Shown: one piece after another, positions 23,962 to 31,432 of the stretch
Layout of the letters: each line of letters starts with the position of its first letter
How positions within the stretch are numbered: position 1 is the stretch's first letter
Source of the DNA: JBOGFC01 sp050742155
Lineage (GTDB): Bacteria > Actinomycetota > Acidimicrobiia > Spongiisociales > JALYHC01
Assembly: GCA_050742155.1 (NCBI GenBank)
Contig: JBOGFC010000167.1
Span: 1-44,265, forward strand
Length of the DNA: 44,265 nt
Reading direction: 5' to 3'
Translations under genes and position numbers: made by a program
The notes under the pieces: model-generated
Databases searched by the model: none
Told to the model about the DNA's origin: nothing
What the model saw: only the letters and a program-made list of their open reading frames with translations

Positions 23962-24012
23962 CGTTCTTGTGACGGATACCCACGACAGAGGTGGTCAAGC
24001 GTCACAAGAACG
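23962..24012. terminator. Long hairpin between convergent ppdK and niaP
   Basis: A perfect 13-base inverted repeat (CGTTCTTGTGACG / CGTCACAAGAACG) encloses a 25-base loop in which CCAC and GTGG can pair again. It fills the gap between two convergent stops, so a bidirectional terminator is likely, although a T-tract is absent. Confidence 0.5.
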
Positions 24013-24018
24013 ATAGGG

Positions 24019-25341
24019 TCAGGTGAGCCGGGCCCCTTTGGTCTCCCGCCCCAGCGTGCCGGCCACCACTCCCCCGACCGCCATCACCACCGCCACCATC
24101 GAGAGCGGCCACACCAGGCCGGCGGTGGAGTCCCGCAGATAGCCGAAGAGGTACGGGCCGGCGATGGCCGCCGCCTTCCCCACCCCCTCGGCCAGGCCGA
24201 AGGCGCTGGAGCGCAACGAGGTCGGGTAGAGCTCCGAGGTGAAGGGATAGACCGCTCCCCAGGCCCCCAGGTTGAAGAAGCCAACGAAGAAGAGGGCCAC
24301 CAGGTAGACCGCCTGCGTCTCGGACACCGCGAAGGCGTAAGCGGAGAAGCCGCCCAGGACCAGGAAGGTGGCCAGGGTTCGCTTGCGGCCCCAGGCCTCC
24401 ACCAGCCAGATGGCCGCCCCGTACCCGGGGAACTGGGCGAGCGCCACCAGCGTGAGGAGCAAGAAGGGGTTGATCTGGAAGCGCTGCATCCCCACCACGT
24501 CGGGCAACCAGATGAACAGGGCGTAATAGGAGAGGTTGAGGGCTACCCAAACCGCCGCCACGACCAGGGAGGTCCGCAGCAGCCTGGACCCGAACAGCTC
24601 GGTGAACGGGGCGGCGGGCCGCTCGGCCGCCCCGAGCGAGGCCGGCTCTACCTGGAGTCCGGTCATCTCACTCAATACCCGGGCCGCCTCCTCCTTGCGG
24701 CCGGAGCGGGCCAGGAAGTAGGGGCTCTCCGGCAGAGAGCGGCGGGCGATGAAGGCCAGGAAAGCCGGGAAGGCGGCGGCCAGGAAGAGCCACCGCCACT
24801 GGTTGCCGAGCTGGGCGAGAAACAGCCACGAAAGGCCGATGGCGGCCAGCATGCCCACCGGCCAGAAGAAGTCCAGAAAGACGAGGAAGCGACCCCGCTG
24901 GCGGGGAGGCAGGTACTCGGTGAGCAGCGAAGGATCCACCACCAGCATGCCCCCGAGGCCGATCCCGGCCAGGAAGCGGAAGATCACCAGGCTGGTCGGC
25001 CCCCAGGCCAAGGCGGTGAGAGCGGTGAAGGCCGAATACCAGAGGATGGTGTTCTGGAAGACGCGTCGCCTGCCCACCCGGTCGGCTAGCCGTCCCCACA
25101 CGAGGCTCCCCAGCAGCGAGCCGGCCAGGGCGCTCGAGCCCAGCACCCCCAGCCACGCCCCCGAGAGGTCCCAGAGCTGCCGGAAGACCGGGAAGGTGAA
25201 CCCGATCAGGAGGATCTCCATGGCCACGAAGGTCCAGGCCACGCCGGTCACCACCACCGCCCGGCGATGGAAGGCGGTGAACCCGCCCTCGGCAAGAATG
25301 TCTTCGATATCCCGAGCCCGCCGCCCGGCGTCGATGGTCAT
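24019..25341 (-). CDS. niaP: MFS transporter, probable niacin importer NiaP
   Basis: A 440-residue carrier of the sugar-porter-like MFS branch, with 12 hydrophobic segments. It shows VWGRLADRVGRRRVF after helix 2, RFLAGIGLGGMLVVDPSL, PESPYFLARSGRKEEA before the central loop, and TSELYPTSLRSSAFG in the second half; this pattern fits the niacin/benzoate-type carriers that include NiaP. The stronger argument is context: the gene lies 36 bases downstream of nrtR, and an NrtR-like palindrome covers its -10 box. A strong ribosome binding site (AGGAGGAG) precedes the ATG. It would bring in nicotinate for NAD synthesis when NAD is low. An aromatic acid transporter is the alternative. Confidence 0.75.
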   Translation of the reverse strand: MTIDAGRRARDIEDILAEGGFTAFHRRAVVVTGVAWTFVAMEILLIGFTFPVFRQLWDLSGAWLGVLGSSALAGSLLGSLVWGRLADRVGRRRVFQNTILWYSAFTALTALAWGPTSLVIFRFLAGIGLGGMLVVDPSLLTEYLPPRQRGRFLVFLDFFWPVGMLAAIGLSWLFLAQLGNQWRWLFLAAAFPAFLAFIARRSLPESPYFLARSGRKEEAARVLSEMTGLQVEPASLGAAERPAAPFTELFGSRLLRTSLVVAAVWVALNLSYYALFIWLPDVVGMQRFQINPFLLLTLVALAQFPGYGAAIWLVEAWGRKRTLATFLVLGGFSAYAFAVSETQAVYLVALFFVGFFNLGAWGAVYPFTSELYPTSLRSSAFGLAEGVGKAAAIAGPYLFGYLRDSTAGLVWPLSMVAVVMAVGGVVAGTLGRETKGARLT

Positions 25342-25354
25342 CTCTCCTCCTAGT

Positions 25355-25373
25355 TATGCTCACGTTGAGTATA
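25355..25373 (-). promoter_or_regulatory. NrtR-like operator over the niaP promoter
   Basis: TATACTCA-ACG-TGAGCATA on the minus strand is a 19-base near-perfect palindrome (7 of 8 pairs). The left arm contains TATACT, a near-consensus -10, so bound repressor would block transcription. Position and sequence fit the TATACTC-type operators reported for NrtR. Confidence 0.65.
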
Positions 25374-25377
25374 TACC

Positions 25378-26241
25378 TCAGCCGCGCGGCAGGCCCACTC
25401 CCGGGGCGGGACGCTCCCGTAGCACCTCCCGCCGAAAGCGGAACAGCTCGGCCGGCCGGCCTCCCGTCCCCGCCTCCAGCTCCCCCGTTCCTTCCACCAG
25501 CCCACCTCGCTCCAGCAGGCGTCGAAAGTTCTGCTTGTGCAGCCGTACTCCGGCCAACGCCTCCACCACCCGCTGAAGCTGGAGGAGCGTGAAGGTGGGG
25601 GGAAGCAGCTCGAACACCACCGGCCGGTACTTGAGCTTGCCGCGCAACCGGCCTAGGGCGGTGGCGGCGATGCGCCGGTGGTCGGCCGTCATCGGCTCAC
25701 CCAGGCCGTCTCCGGCCCCGGCCTCGGCGATCCTCCCGGCCTCGTAGAGGAGCTCGTAGCGCTCCAGCACCCGCTCTTCATCCCACGGTGCTCCGGCCAT
25801 CCCGAAGGTCACCTCGGTCCGGTCCTGCCGGGGGGCCTCCGAGCTCGCCCAGAGCGCCAGGGCGGGTGCGATCAGGCGGTCGATCACCTCTGGCTTACCG
25901 GCTCGCCAATCCTCCCAAGGGAAGAGCCCGTACCAGTCCCGCCAAGCGGCGTCCTTCCGGGGTGGGCCCACCTCGCGGACCAGGGCCAGGTAGGCGATGG
26001 AGAGGAGGCGGTCGGCCTGGACCCGATCCCGGTCCCCGAAGGTGTAGAGCTGCTCGACGTAGCCCAGCTCCAGGCCCGTCTGCTCCCGCACCCAGCGCCG
26101 CAGCCCCAGTTCCAGGGTGCGGTCGGCGTCGGGGTCGAGGGGACCGAAGGGGAGCGCATCGCCTACGGTCAGCAAGCGAGGGACCTCATCGGTGACCGCC
26201 ACGATCACCGCGTTCAGTCCCACTCGCACCAGACGCGCCAT
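25378..26241 (-). CDS. nrtR: Nudix-related transcriptional regulator NrtR
   Basis: A 287-residue regulator of NAD metabolism. Residues 1 to about 150 form a Nudix-like domain (VGLNAVIVAVTDE, then LELGLRRWVREQTGLELGYVEQLYTFGDRDR) whose Nudix box lacks the REUxEE catalytic signature, as in NrtR proteins that sense ADP-ribose rather than hydrolyse it. The C-terminal part holds a winged helix: LLPPTFTLLQLQRVVEAL, HKQNFRRLLERGGLVEGTG and TGGRPAELFRF. It should repress niacin or NAD genes until ADP-ribose signals demand. The neighbour niaP has a matching operator. A middle segment of roughly 60 residues (about 90-150) is longer than I expect. A TACCCT box lies 8 bases before the ATG. Confidence 0.88.
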   Translation of the reverse strand: MARLVRVGLNAVIVAVTDEVPRLLTVGDALPFGPLDPDADRTLELGLRRWVREQTGLELGYVEQLYTFGDRDRVQADRLLSIAYLALVREVGPPRKDAAWRDWYGLFPWEDWRAGKPEVIDRLIAPALALWASSEAPRQDRTEVTFGMAGAPWDEERVLERYELLYEAGRIAEAGAGDGLGEPMTADHRRIAATALGRLRGKLKYRPVVFELLPPTFTLLQLQRVVEALAGVRLHKQNFRRLLERGGLVEGTGELEAGTGGRPAELFRFRREVLRERPAPGVGLPRG

Positions 26242-26249
26242 GAGCGGTC

Positions 26250-26255
26250 AGGGTA
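26250..26255 (-). promoter_or_regulatory. -10 element of nrtR, leaderless type
   Basis: TACCCT on the minus strand lies 8 bases before the ATG at 26241. No second NrtR-like palindrome is visible here, so autoregulation is not supported. Confidence 0.4.
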
Positions 26256-26424
26256 TCGGAGGCAGAGCGGCAGGACCCACCCAGGGGAAGCGCCTGCGCT
26301 GGGGAAAGGGCGCGGGAGGGGGGAGGGGGCGGACCGTGACCCTCCTCGCTTTCGGACCGAGGCTGGGCGGGCCTGCCGGCTCCGGGCGAGATGCTAAGCG
26401 CCGGACCGCCGGAATCCTAAGGAT

Positions 26425-27372
26425 TTAATTCGCGATTGGCCCACCGCCCACCCTGGTGATCCGGTCCACCTCGGCCAGGTCTTCGTCGGTGAGCTCCCAG
26501 CTCGCCGCCACGTTGGCTCGCACCTGCTCGGGCTTGGTGGCCCCGGCGATCACCGACGCCACCTCGGGGCGGGCGAGCAGCCAGGAGACGGCCAGCTCGA
26601 GGAGCGTCCTCCCTCGCTCCCGGCAGAAGGCCTCGAGCGCTACCACCACCCGGAAGTTGCGATCATTGAGGAAGCGCTCGGCTCGCTCGGCCGAGGCCAG
26701 ACGGCTTCCTTCTGGCGGAGGGCCACCCCTCCGGTACTTGCCGGTCAGCATCCCGCTCGCCAGGGGGAAATAGGGAAGGAAGGCGAGCTCGTGACGACGA
26801 CAGGCCTCCAGCACGCCTTCCTCCGGCTCCCGGTGCAGCAGGCTGTACTGGTTTTGGACGCTCGCGAACCGGGACAGATTCCTCACGGAGGCCGTCCGGA
26901 CGGCCAACTCGACCTGGCCGGCGTCGAGATTGGAGCAGCCGATCTCCCGCACTCTGCCGTCCTCCATCAGCCCGTCGAGCGCCCCCAACGTCTCCTCGAC
27001 AGGGATCTCGGGGTCCGGCACGTGCAGCTGGTAGAGGTCGATACGGTCGGTGCCCAAGCGGCTCAAGCTCTCCCCTATCGCCTGCTCGATCCATCGCCGC
27101 CCGGCCCCCGAGCGCCGCTCGTCGCCTCCCATCGTCCCCCCGAACTTGGTGGCGATCATCACCTCTTCCCGGCGCGGGCCGAGCGCCCGCCCCAGGTACT
27201 CCTCGGAAAGGCCGTCCCCGTAGACGTCGGCCGTGTCGAAGAAGGTGACGCCGGCCTCCAGGGCGGCGTCCACCACTCGATTGCTCCCCGCCTGGTCGAG
27301 ACGCCGCCCGAGGTTGTTGCATCCCAGGCCGACCGCCGAGACCTTCAGCCCGCCGATGGTCCTCGTCTCCAT
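26425..27372 (-). CDS. Aldo/keto reductase
   Basis: NADPH-dependent oxidoreductase of 315 residues. The catalytic tetrad region is visible: Asp and Tyr in FFDTADVYGDGLSE, Lys in IATKFGG, and His in YQLHVPDPE. The C-terminal ASVIAGATKPEQVRANV segment is the cofactor phosphate-binding loop. It belongs with the AKR11/YajO-like general reductases; the true aldehyde or ketone substrate is unknown. The ATG at 27372 has GGAGGA upstream and follows the SnoaL-like gene by 34 bases, so the two are probably co-transcribed. A short inverted repeat (AATCC/GGATT) lies next to the stop. The 183 bases between this gene and nrtR hold the nrtR promoter and otherwise nothing I can identify. Confidence 0.9.
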   Translation of the reverse strand: METRTIGGLKVSAVGLGCNNLGRRLDQAGSNRVVDAALEAGVTFFDTADVYGDGLSEEYLGRALGPRREEVMIATKFGGTMGGDERRSGAGRRWIEQAIGESLSRLGTDRIDLYQLHVPDPEIPVEETLGALDGLMEDGRVREIGCSNLDAGQVELAVRTASVRNLSRFASVQNQYSLLHREPEEGVLEACRRHELAFLPYFPLASGMLTGKYRRGGPPPEGSRLASAERAERFLNDRNFRVVVALEAFCRERGRTLLELAVSWLLARPEVASVIAGATKPEQVRANVAASWELTDEDLAEVDRITRVGGGPIAN

Positions 27373-27406
27373 GGTGATCCTCCTCCATCGCTTCTGAGGG
27401 GCGACT

Positions 27407-27829
27407 CTATGCGGTGGCGGCCTGCTCCTCGGGCCCGGGGTCGAACTCGATGTCGACCAGGGTCGAGCGCCATCCCGGCGGATCGAAGGGCTCCCCGAGG
27501 TACTCGGTCCCCGCCGTCACCTTGCCCAGCTCGAACTCGATCAGGCTGACGTTGCGAAAGATCCGGCCGTCCCCGTAATCGGCGCTCCACTCGGCCACCA
27601 CCAGGTCACCACAGTTCGTCACCCTGGTGATGCCCACCCGAGGCAGCTCGGGATGGTGGACCTCGATCTGGACGAGGCGGTCCCGGCCCCGGATGACCTC
27701 GCCCGACTGCGGCCAGCGCCACAGCACGTCCTCGGCCATCAGCTCGATCAAGGCCGCCTCTAGGGCCAGGGGACCCCCATTCATGCTGCGAATGAGCCGG
27801 ATGACGTGCCTGCGGTAGTCGTCGGTCAT
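27407..27829 (-). CDS. SnoaL/NTF2-like family protein
   Basis: A 140-residue protein with the alternating helix-strand pattern of the NTF2-like fold: an N-terminal helix pair (DYRRHVIRLIRSM, LEAALIELMAEDVLWRWP) opening a cone-shaped cavity, followed by strands including GDLVVAEWSADYGDGRIFRN and VSLIEFELGKVTAGTEYLGE. The segment that ends in 'EYLGEPFDPPGWR' is typical of ester- or ketone-binding SnoaL proteins of unknown function. It sits upstream of the aldo/keto reductase, so both may act on one small carbonyl compound. TAGGGT lies 8 bases before the ATG, which suggests a leaderless transcript, although GGAG is also present. The gene is divergent from the thiamine operon. Confidence 0.75.
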   Translation of the reverse strand: MTDDYRRHVIRLIRSMNGGPLALEAALIELMAEDVLWRWPQSGEVIRGRDRLVQIEVHHPELPRVGITRVTNCGDLVVAEWSADYGDGRIFRNVSLIEFELGKVTAGTEYLGEPFDPPGWRSTLVDIEFDPGPEEQAATA

Positions 27830-27837
27830 GGCACTCC

Positions 27838-27843
27838 ACCCTA
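27838..27843 (-). promoter_or_regulatory. -10 element of the SnoaL/AKR pair
   Basis: TAGGGT on the minus strand lies 8 bases before the ATG at 27829; a GGAG inside the spacer could also act as ribosome binding site. Confidence 0.35.
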
Positions 27844-27897
27844 GGCGTCGGCTTGGTCGCCAAGCGGCAGCACTTCCCCGGAAGTCCAGGGCCAGGG

Positions 27898-27903
27898 TAT
27901 CCT
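27898..27903 (+). promoter_or_regulatory. -10 element of the thiamine operon
   Basis: TATCCT lies about 15 bases before the aptamer, so transcription would begin near 27910 and include the full riboswitch. A clear -35 is not seen. Confidence 0.45.
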
Positions 27904-27917
27904 GTCATCGACACAAG

Positions 27918-28013
27918 CGACCCCCGGGGAGCTCGGATGAGCCGGGCTGAGAGGGTGGCCGGAGATCGCCACCGACCCGAGGAACCTGAACTGGGTAATA
28001 CCAGCGGAGGGAG
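27918..28013 (+). ncRNA. TPP riboswitch (THI element)
   Basis: The conserved blocks appear in order: GGGGAGC, then GGGCTGAGAGGGT, then GACCC with GAACCTGAACTGGGTAATA, and CCAGCGGAGGGA. These are the pyrimidine- and pyrophosphate-sensing arms of the TPP aptamer. The last block also contains GGAGGGA, which is the ribosome binding site of the following GTG codon, three to five bases away. Ligand binding would therefore close the P1 helix over the Shine-Dalgarno and stop translation directly. It controls thiN, thiB, thiP and thiQ. Confidence 0.93.
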
Positions 28014-28015
28014 CC

Positions 28016-28687
28016 GTGGACGCCGATAGAACCGCCCTCGTCCTCACCGGCGGCCAGCCGGTGGATCGAGACGTGTTGGGCTCATTGCCCCGCCAGGCCC
28101 TGGTGATCGCCGCCGACTCCGGCATCGAACAAGCGGCCACCCTGGGATTGCCGGTCCACCTGGCGGTGGGGGATTTCGATTCGGTCACCCCCGCTGCCCT
28201 GCAGGCGGCGATGACGGCCGGTGCCCGGGTCGAGCGCCACCCCGTGTCCAAGGATCGCACGGACCTCGAGATCGCCTTGGAGGCGGCCGGCCGGGCCGGA
28301 GCCCGCCGGGTGGTGATCGTGGGTGGCGAGGGTGGGAGGCTGGACCACTTTCTGGCCAATGCCCTGCTGGTCGCCTCGCCTGAGTTCGCCGACCTGGAGA
28401 TCGAGTGGCGGGCCGGGGCGGCCCGAGTGGTGGTGGTCCGCCGCCGGGCCGAGATCTCCGGCCGTCCGGGCGACCTGCTCACCCTGCTGGCCGTGGGCGG
28501 GGCGGCGCGTCGGGTGCGCACCGAGGGCCTTCGCTACCCGCTGCAGGATGAGGACCTGCTTCCCGGATCCTCCCGGGGGGTCAGCAACGAGCTGACCGGG
28601 CCGCTGGCCGCCGTGTCCCTGGAATCGGGGACCCTGCTGGCGGTGCTGCCCGGCGGCGAGACAGACCAAAGGAGAAGCACCGGATGA
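28016..28687 (+). CDS. thiN: Thiamine pyrophosphokinase
   Basis: Transfers pyrophosphate from ATP to thiamine to make TPP in the cytoplasm. The 223-residue protein has the ThiN-type motifs ALVIAADSGIEQA, HLAVGDFDSV, SKDRTDLEIALEA and VVIVGGEGGRLDHFLAN, followed by a C-terminal beta-sandwich that binds thiamine (SRGVSNELTG region). The GTG start at 28016 uses the ribosome binding site inside the TPP riboswitch. The gene overlaps thiB by ATGA. Placing the kinase first in an uptake operon means imported thiamine is trapped as TPP. No thiamine-biosynthesis genes (thiC, thiG) are in the window. Confidence 0.93.
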   Translation: MDADRTALVLTGGQPVDRDVLGSLPRQALVIAADSGIEQAATLGLPVHLAVGDFDSVTPAALQAAMTAGARVERHPVSKDRTDLEIALEAAGRAGARRVVIVGGEGGRLDHFLANALLVASPEFADLEIEWRAGAARVVVVRRRAEISGRPGDLLTLLAVGGAARRVRTEGLRYPLQDEDLLPGSSRGVSNELTGPLAAVSLESGTLLAVLPGGETDQRRSTG

Positions 28688-29736
28688 GAACGATCTTCGT
28701 CTTCTTACTGATCCTGGCCGCCTGCGCACCGGTGGGTGGGCCGACCACCGCGCCCGGAGAGAGACCTGAGCTGGTCCTCCAAACACACGACTCGTTCGCC
28801 ATCTCCGAAGAGGTGCTGGCGTCCTTCGAGGAGGAGGCCGGGGTGACGGTGAGCATCCTGCATTCCGGGGATGCCGGCCGGGCCCTCAACCAGGCGATCC
28901 TCACCAAGGAGAACCCCACCGCCGACCTCTTCTTCGGGGTGGACAACACCTTCCTCTCCCGGGCCCTCGAGGCGGACCTGTTCCTGGCCTACCGGTCTCC
29001 CCTGCTCGATGCGGTCCCGGACCGCTTCGAGCTGGACCCCGAGCACCGGGTGACCCCCATTGACTACGGGGATGTGTGCCTCAATTACGACAAGGAGTTC
29101 TTCGCCGGCTCCGGGTTGACGGTCCCACGGACCCTGGAGGACCTCACGAATCCGGACTACCGGGGCCTGCTGGTGGCGGAGAACCCGGCCACCTCCTCGC
29201 CCGGGCTGGCCTTCATGCTGGCCACCATCGCCCGCTTCGGGGACAGCGGCGATTACACCTGGCGGGACTACTGGGCCGACCTGCGGGCCAACGAGGTGCT
29301 GATCACCGACGGATGGGAGGAGGCGTATTACGGGGCCTTCTCGGGCGGCTCCGGCGAAGGGGAGCATCCTCTGGTGGTGTCCTACGCTTCCAGCCCGCCC
29401 GCCGAGGTCTTCTTCGCCGAGCCGCCGCCCGACGAGGCGCCGACCGGAGTGGTCACCGACGGGTGCTTCCGCCAGATCGAGTTTGCCGGGGTGCTGCGGG
29501 GGACCCAGCAAGAGGAAGCGGCCCGCGCCTTCATCGACTTCATGCTCTCGCTGCCCTTCCAGGAGGACATCCCCCTCAACATGTTCGTCTTCCCGGTCAA
29601 CCAGGAGGCCTCCCTGCCGGAGGTGTTCGTAGAGCACACCGTGATCCCCGAGGAGCCCCTCGAGCTGCCGGCCGAGGAGATCGGGGCCAACCGGGATCGG
29701 TGGGTGGAGGAGTGGACCGCCACCGTGCTGCGGTGA
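28684..29736 (+). CDS. thiB: Thiamine ABC transporter, substrate-binding lipoprotein
   Basis: Extracytoplasmic binding protein of 350 residues that delivers thiamine to the permease. The N-terminus is a lipoprotein signal with lipobox LAAC (Cys14). Family landmarks are QTHDSFAISEEVL near residue 35, DLFFGVDNTFLSRAL, VTPIDYGDVCLNYDKEFF, LVVSYASSPPAEVFF and DGCFRQIEFAGVLRGT; 'FFGVDN' and 'PIDYGDVCLNYD' are close to those of ThiB from other bacteria. The start ATG overlaps the thiN stop and has AGGAG upstream. The chain is of usual length. It is expressed under the TPP riboswitch. Confidence 0.93.
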   Translation: MRTIFVFLLILAACAPVGGPTTAPGERPELVLQTHDSFAISEEVLASFEEEAGVTVSILHSGDAGRALNQAILTKENPTADLFFGVDNTFLSRALEADLFLAYRSPLLDAVPDRFELDPEHRVTPIDYGDVCLNYDKEFFAGSGLTVPRTLEDLTNPDYRGLLVAENPATSSPGLAFMLATIARFGDSGDYTWRDYWADLRANEVLITDGWEEAYYGAFSGGSGEGEHPLVVSYASSPPAEVFFAEPPPDEAPTGVVTDGCFRQIEFAGVLRGTQQEEAARAFIDFMLSLPFQEDIPLNMFVFPVNQEASLPEVFVEHTVIPEEPLELPAEEIGANRDRWVEEWTATVLR

Positions 29737-29743
29737 GGCCGGA

Positions 29744-31432
29744 GTGATCGGTTCTGGCGCGCAGAAATCGGGCTATGGCCCGAGAATCGCGCGCCAAAAC
29801 GGCCGGGGGAGGGCCTGGCTCGCCGTCGTCCCCCTCGCCTTCCTGGCAGTGTTCTTCGCCTACCCGGTGGCTTCCATAATCGCCACCGGCCTGGCCCCGC
29901 AGGGCCGGCTCGACCTGTCGGTCTTCTCCCGTGTCCTCACCGACCCGGTGCTGGCCGGGGTGGCCTGGTTCACGATCTGGCAGGCGGCGGTCTCCACCGT
30001 GCTCACCTTTCTCGTGGCCCTCCCGGGGGCCTACGTGGTCGCTCGCTACGACTTCCCCGGCCGGGGCCTGGTTCGGGCGGCTGCCACCGTGCCGTTCGTG
30101 CTCCCCACCGTGGTGGTGGGCTCGGCCTTTCTGGCCCTGCTCGGCCCGGCCAGCCCTCTGGGGGGAATGGGACTGCAGCACACCATCTGGGCGATTCTCC
30201 TCGCCCACGTGTTCTACAACTACGCGGTGGTGCTCCGGACCGTGGGAGGGATGTGGTCGCACCTGGACCCCCGCCTGGAGGAAGCTGTGCGGGTGCTGGG
30301 GGCGAGCCGCTGGCGGGCCTTCCGGGAGGTCACCCTGCCTCTGCTCCGTCCGGCCCTGGCCGCGGCGGGCTCCCTGGTCTTCCTCTTCACCTTCACGTCC
30401 TTCGGGGTGATCCTCATCCTGGGAGGCCCCCGCTTCGCCACCCTGGAAGTGGAGATCTACCGCCAGACCGCCCAGTTGCTCAACCTGCCGGTGGCCGCCG
30501 CCCTGGCGATGGTCCAGCTGGCCGGGGTGTTCTTGCTGCTGCTCGCCTATAGCCGCTACCAGGAGCGCCGGGCCGTGGAACAGCGACTCCGCCCGGCCCG
30601 AGAGACGGCCCGGCGGCCGCGGGGCCCCCGCCAGTGGCTGATCGTGGTGGGCAATCTGGCCGCCATGGTCCTGCTGCTCGGGGTACCTCTCCTGGTACTG
30701 GTGGAACGCTCCTTCGCCACTCCGGGCGGCTACGGGTTGGCGTTCTACCGGGCGCTCGGGACGAGCCGCCGGGGCAGCACCCTCTTCGTCCCTCCGGTCG
30801 AAGCGATCCGCAACTCTCTGGCCTTCGCCACCGGGGCGATGCTCATCGCCCTGGGCGTGGGCCTGATGGCGGCGGTGGTGGTGGCCTACCGGCGAGGCGG
30901 GCGGGAGCGGTCGGCGCGGCTGTTGGACGGCCTGCTCATGCTTCCCCTCGGTACCTCGGCCGTGACCATCGGCTTCGGATTCCTCATCAGCCTCGACGAG
31001 CCGCCCCTCGACCTGCGCACGTCTCCGCTCATCATCCCGATCGCTCACGCCCTGGTGGCGGTCCCGTTCGTGGTCCGCTCGGTGGTCCCGGTGCTGCGCT
31101 CCATCGACCGTCGGTTGCGCGAGGCGGCCTCCGTGCTGGGTGCCTCCCCCCGCCGGGTGTGGCGGGAGGTCGACCTCCCGATCATCTCCCGGGCGGCCCT
31201 GGTGGGGGCCGGCTTCGCCTTCGCCGTCTCGCTGGGCGAGTTCGGCGCCACCCTCTTCATCGTCCGCCCCGATTTCCCCACCCTGCCGGTGGCCATCTTT
31301 CGCTTCCTCGGCCAGCCCGGCCCGCTCAACTTCGGTCAGGCCATGGCGGCCAGCACCATCCTCATGGCCGTGACGGCCGCGGCCATCCTGGCCATCGAGC
31401 GCCTCCGGGTCGGCCGGATCGGAGAGTTCTGA
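29744..31432 (+). CDS. thiP: Thiamine ABC transporter, fused double permease
   Basis: A 562-residue permease made of two homologous halves with about 12 membrane segments. Each half has an EAA loop that docks the ATPase: EAVRVLGASRWRAFREVTLP and EAASVLGASPRRVWREVDLP. This duplicated layout is typical of ThiP and FbpB. I chose GTG 29744, seven bases after thiB. The first 20 residues or so are read from a 53-base palindromic repeat also found at 17698-17750, so this N-terminal extension is not part of the usual family sequence; the conserved protein begins around AWLAVVPLAFLAVFF. The gene overlaps thiQ by TGATG. Confidence 0.92.
   Translation: MIGSGAQKSGYGPRIARQNGRGRAWLAVVPLAFLAVFFAYPVASIIATGLAPQGRLDLSVFSRVLTDPVLAGVAWFTIWQAAVSTVLTFLVALPGAYVVARYDFPGRGLVRAAATVPFVLPTVVVGSAFLALLGPASPLGGMGLQHTIWAILLAHVFYNYAVVLRTVGGMWSHLDPRLEEAVRVLGASRWRAFREVTLPLLRPALAAAGSLVFLFTFTSFGVILILGGPRFATLEVEIYRQTAQLLNLPVAAALAMVQLAGVFLLLLAYSRYQERRAVEQRLRPARETARRPRGPRQWLIVVGNLAAMVLLLGVPLLVLVERSFATPGGYGLAFYRALGTSRRGSTLFVPPVEAIRNSLAFATGAMLIALGVGLMAAVVVAYRRGGRERSARLLDGLLMLPLGTSAVTIGFGFLISLDEPPLDLRTSPLIIPIAHALVAVPFVVRSVVPVLRSIDRRLREAASVLGASPRRVWREVDLPIISRAALVGAGFAFAVSLGEFGATLFIVRPDFPTLPVAIFRFLGQPGPLNFGQAMAASTILMAVTAAAILAIERLRVGRIGEF
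29749..29801 (+). repeat. 53-base palindromic repeat, copy at the start of thiP
   Basis: It matches the minus strand of 17698-17750 at 45 of 53 positions by eye. Arms TGGCGCGC / GCGCGCCA and TCGGGC / GCCCGA give a strong hairpin. It is read in a different frame from the other copy and has no stop codon in either frame used. Confidence 0.7.

Noticed and set aside
23962..24012. 13-bp inverted repeat as an attachment site or mobile-element end
   Set aside because: No transposase, integrase or target duplication is nearby; the position between convergent stops favours a terminator.
26242..26424. Possible small gene between nrtR and the aldo/keto reductase
   Set aside because: Short frames exist, but none has a ribosome binding site, a plausible composition or a recognisable motif.
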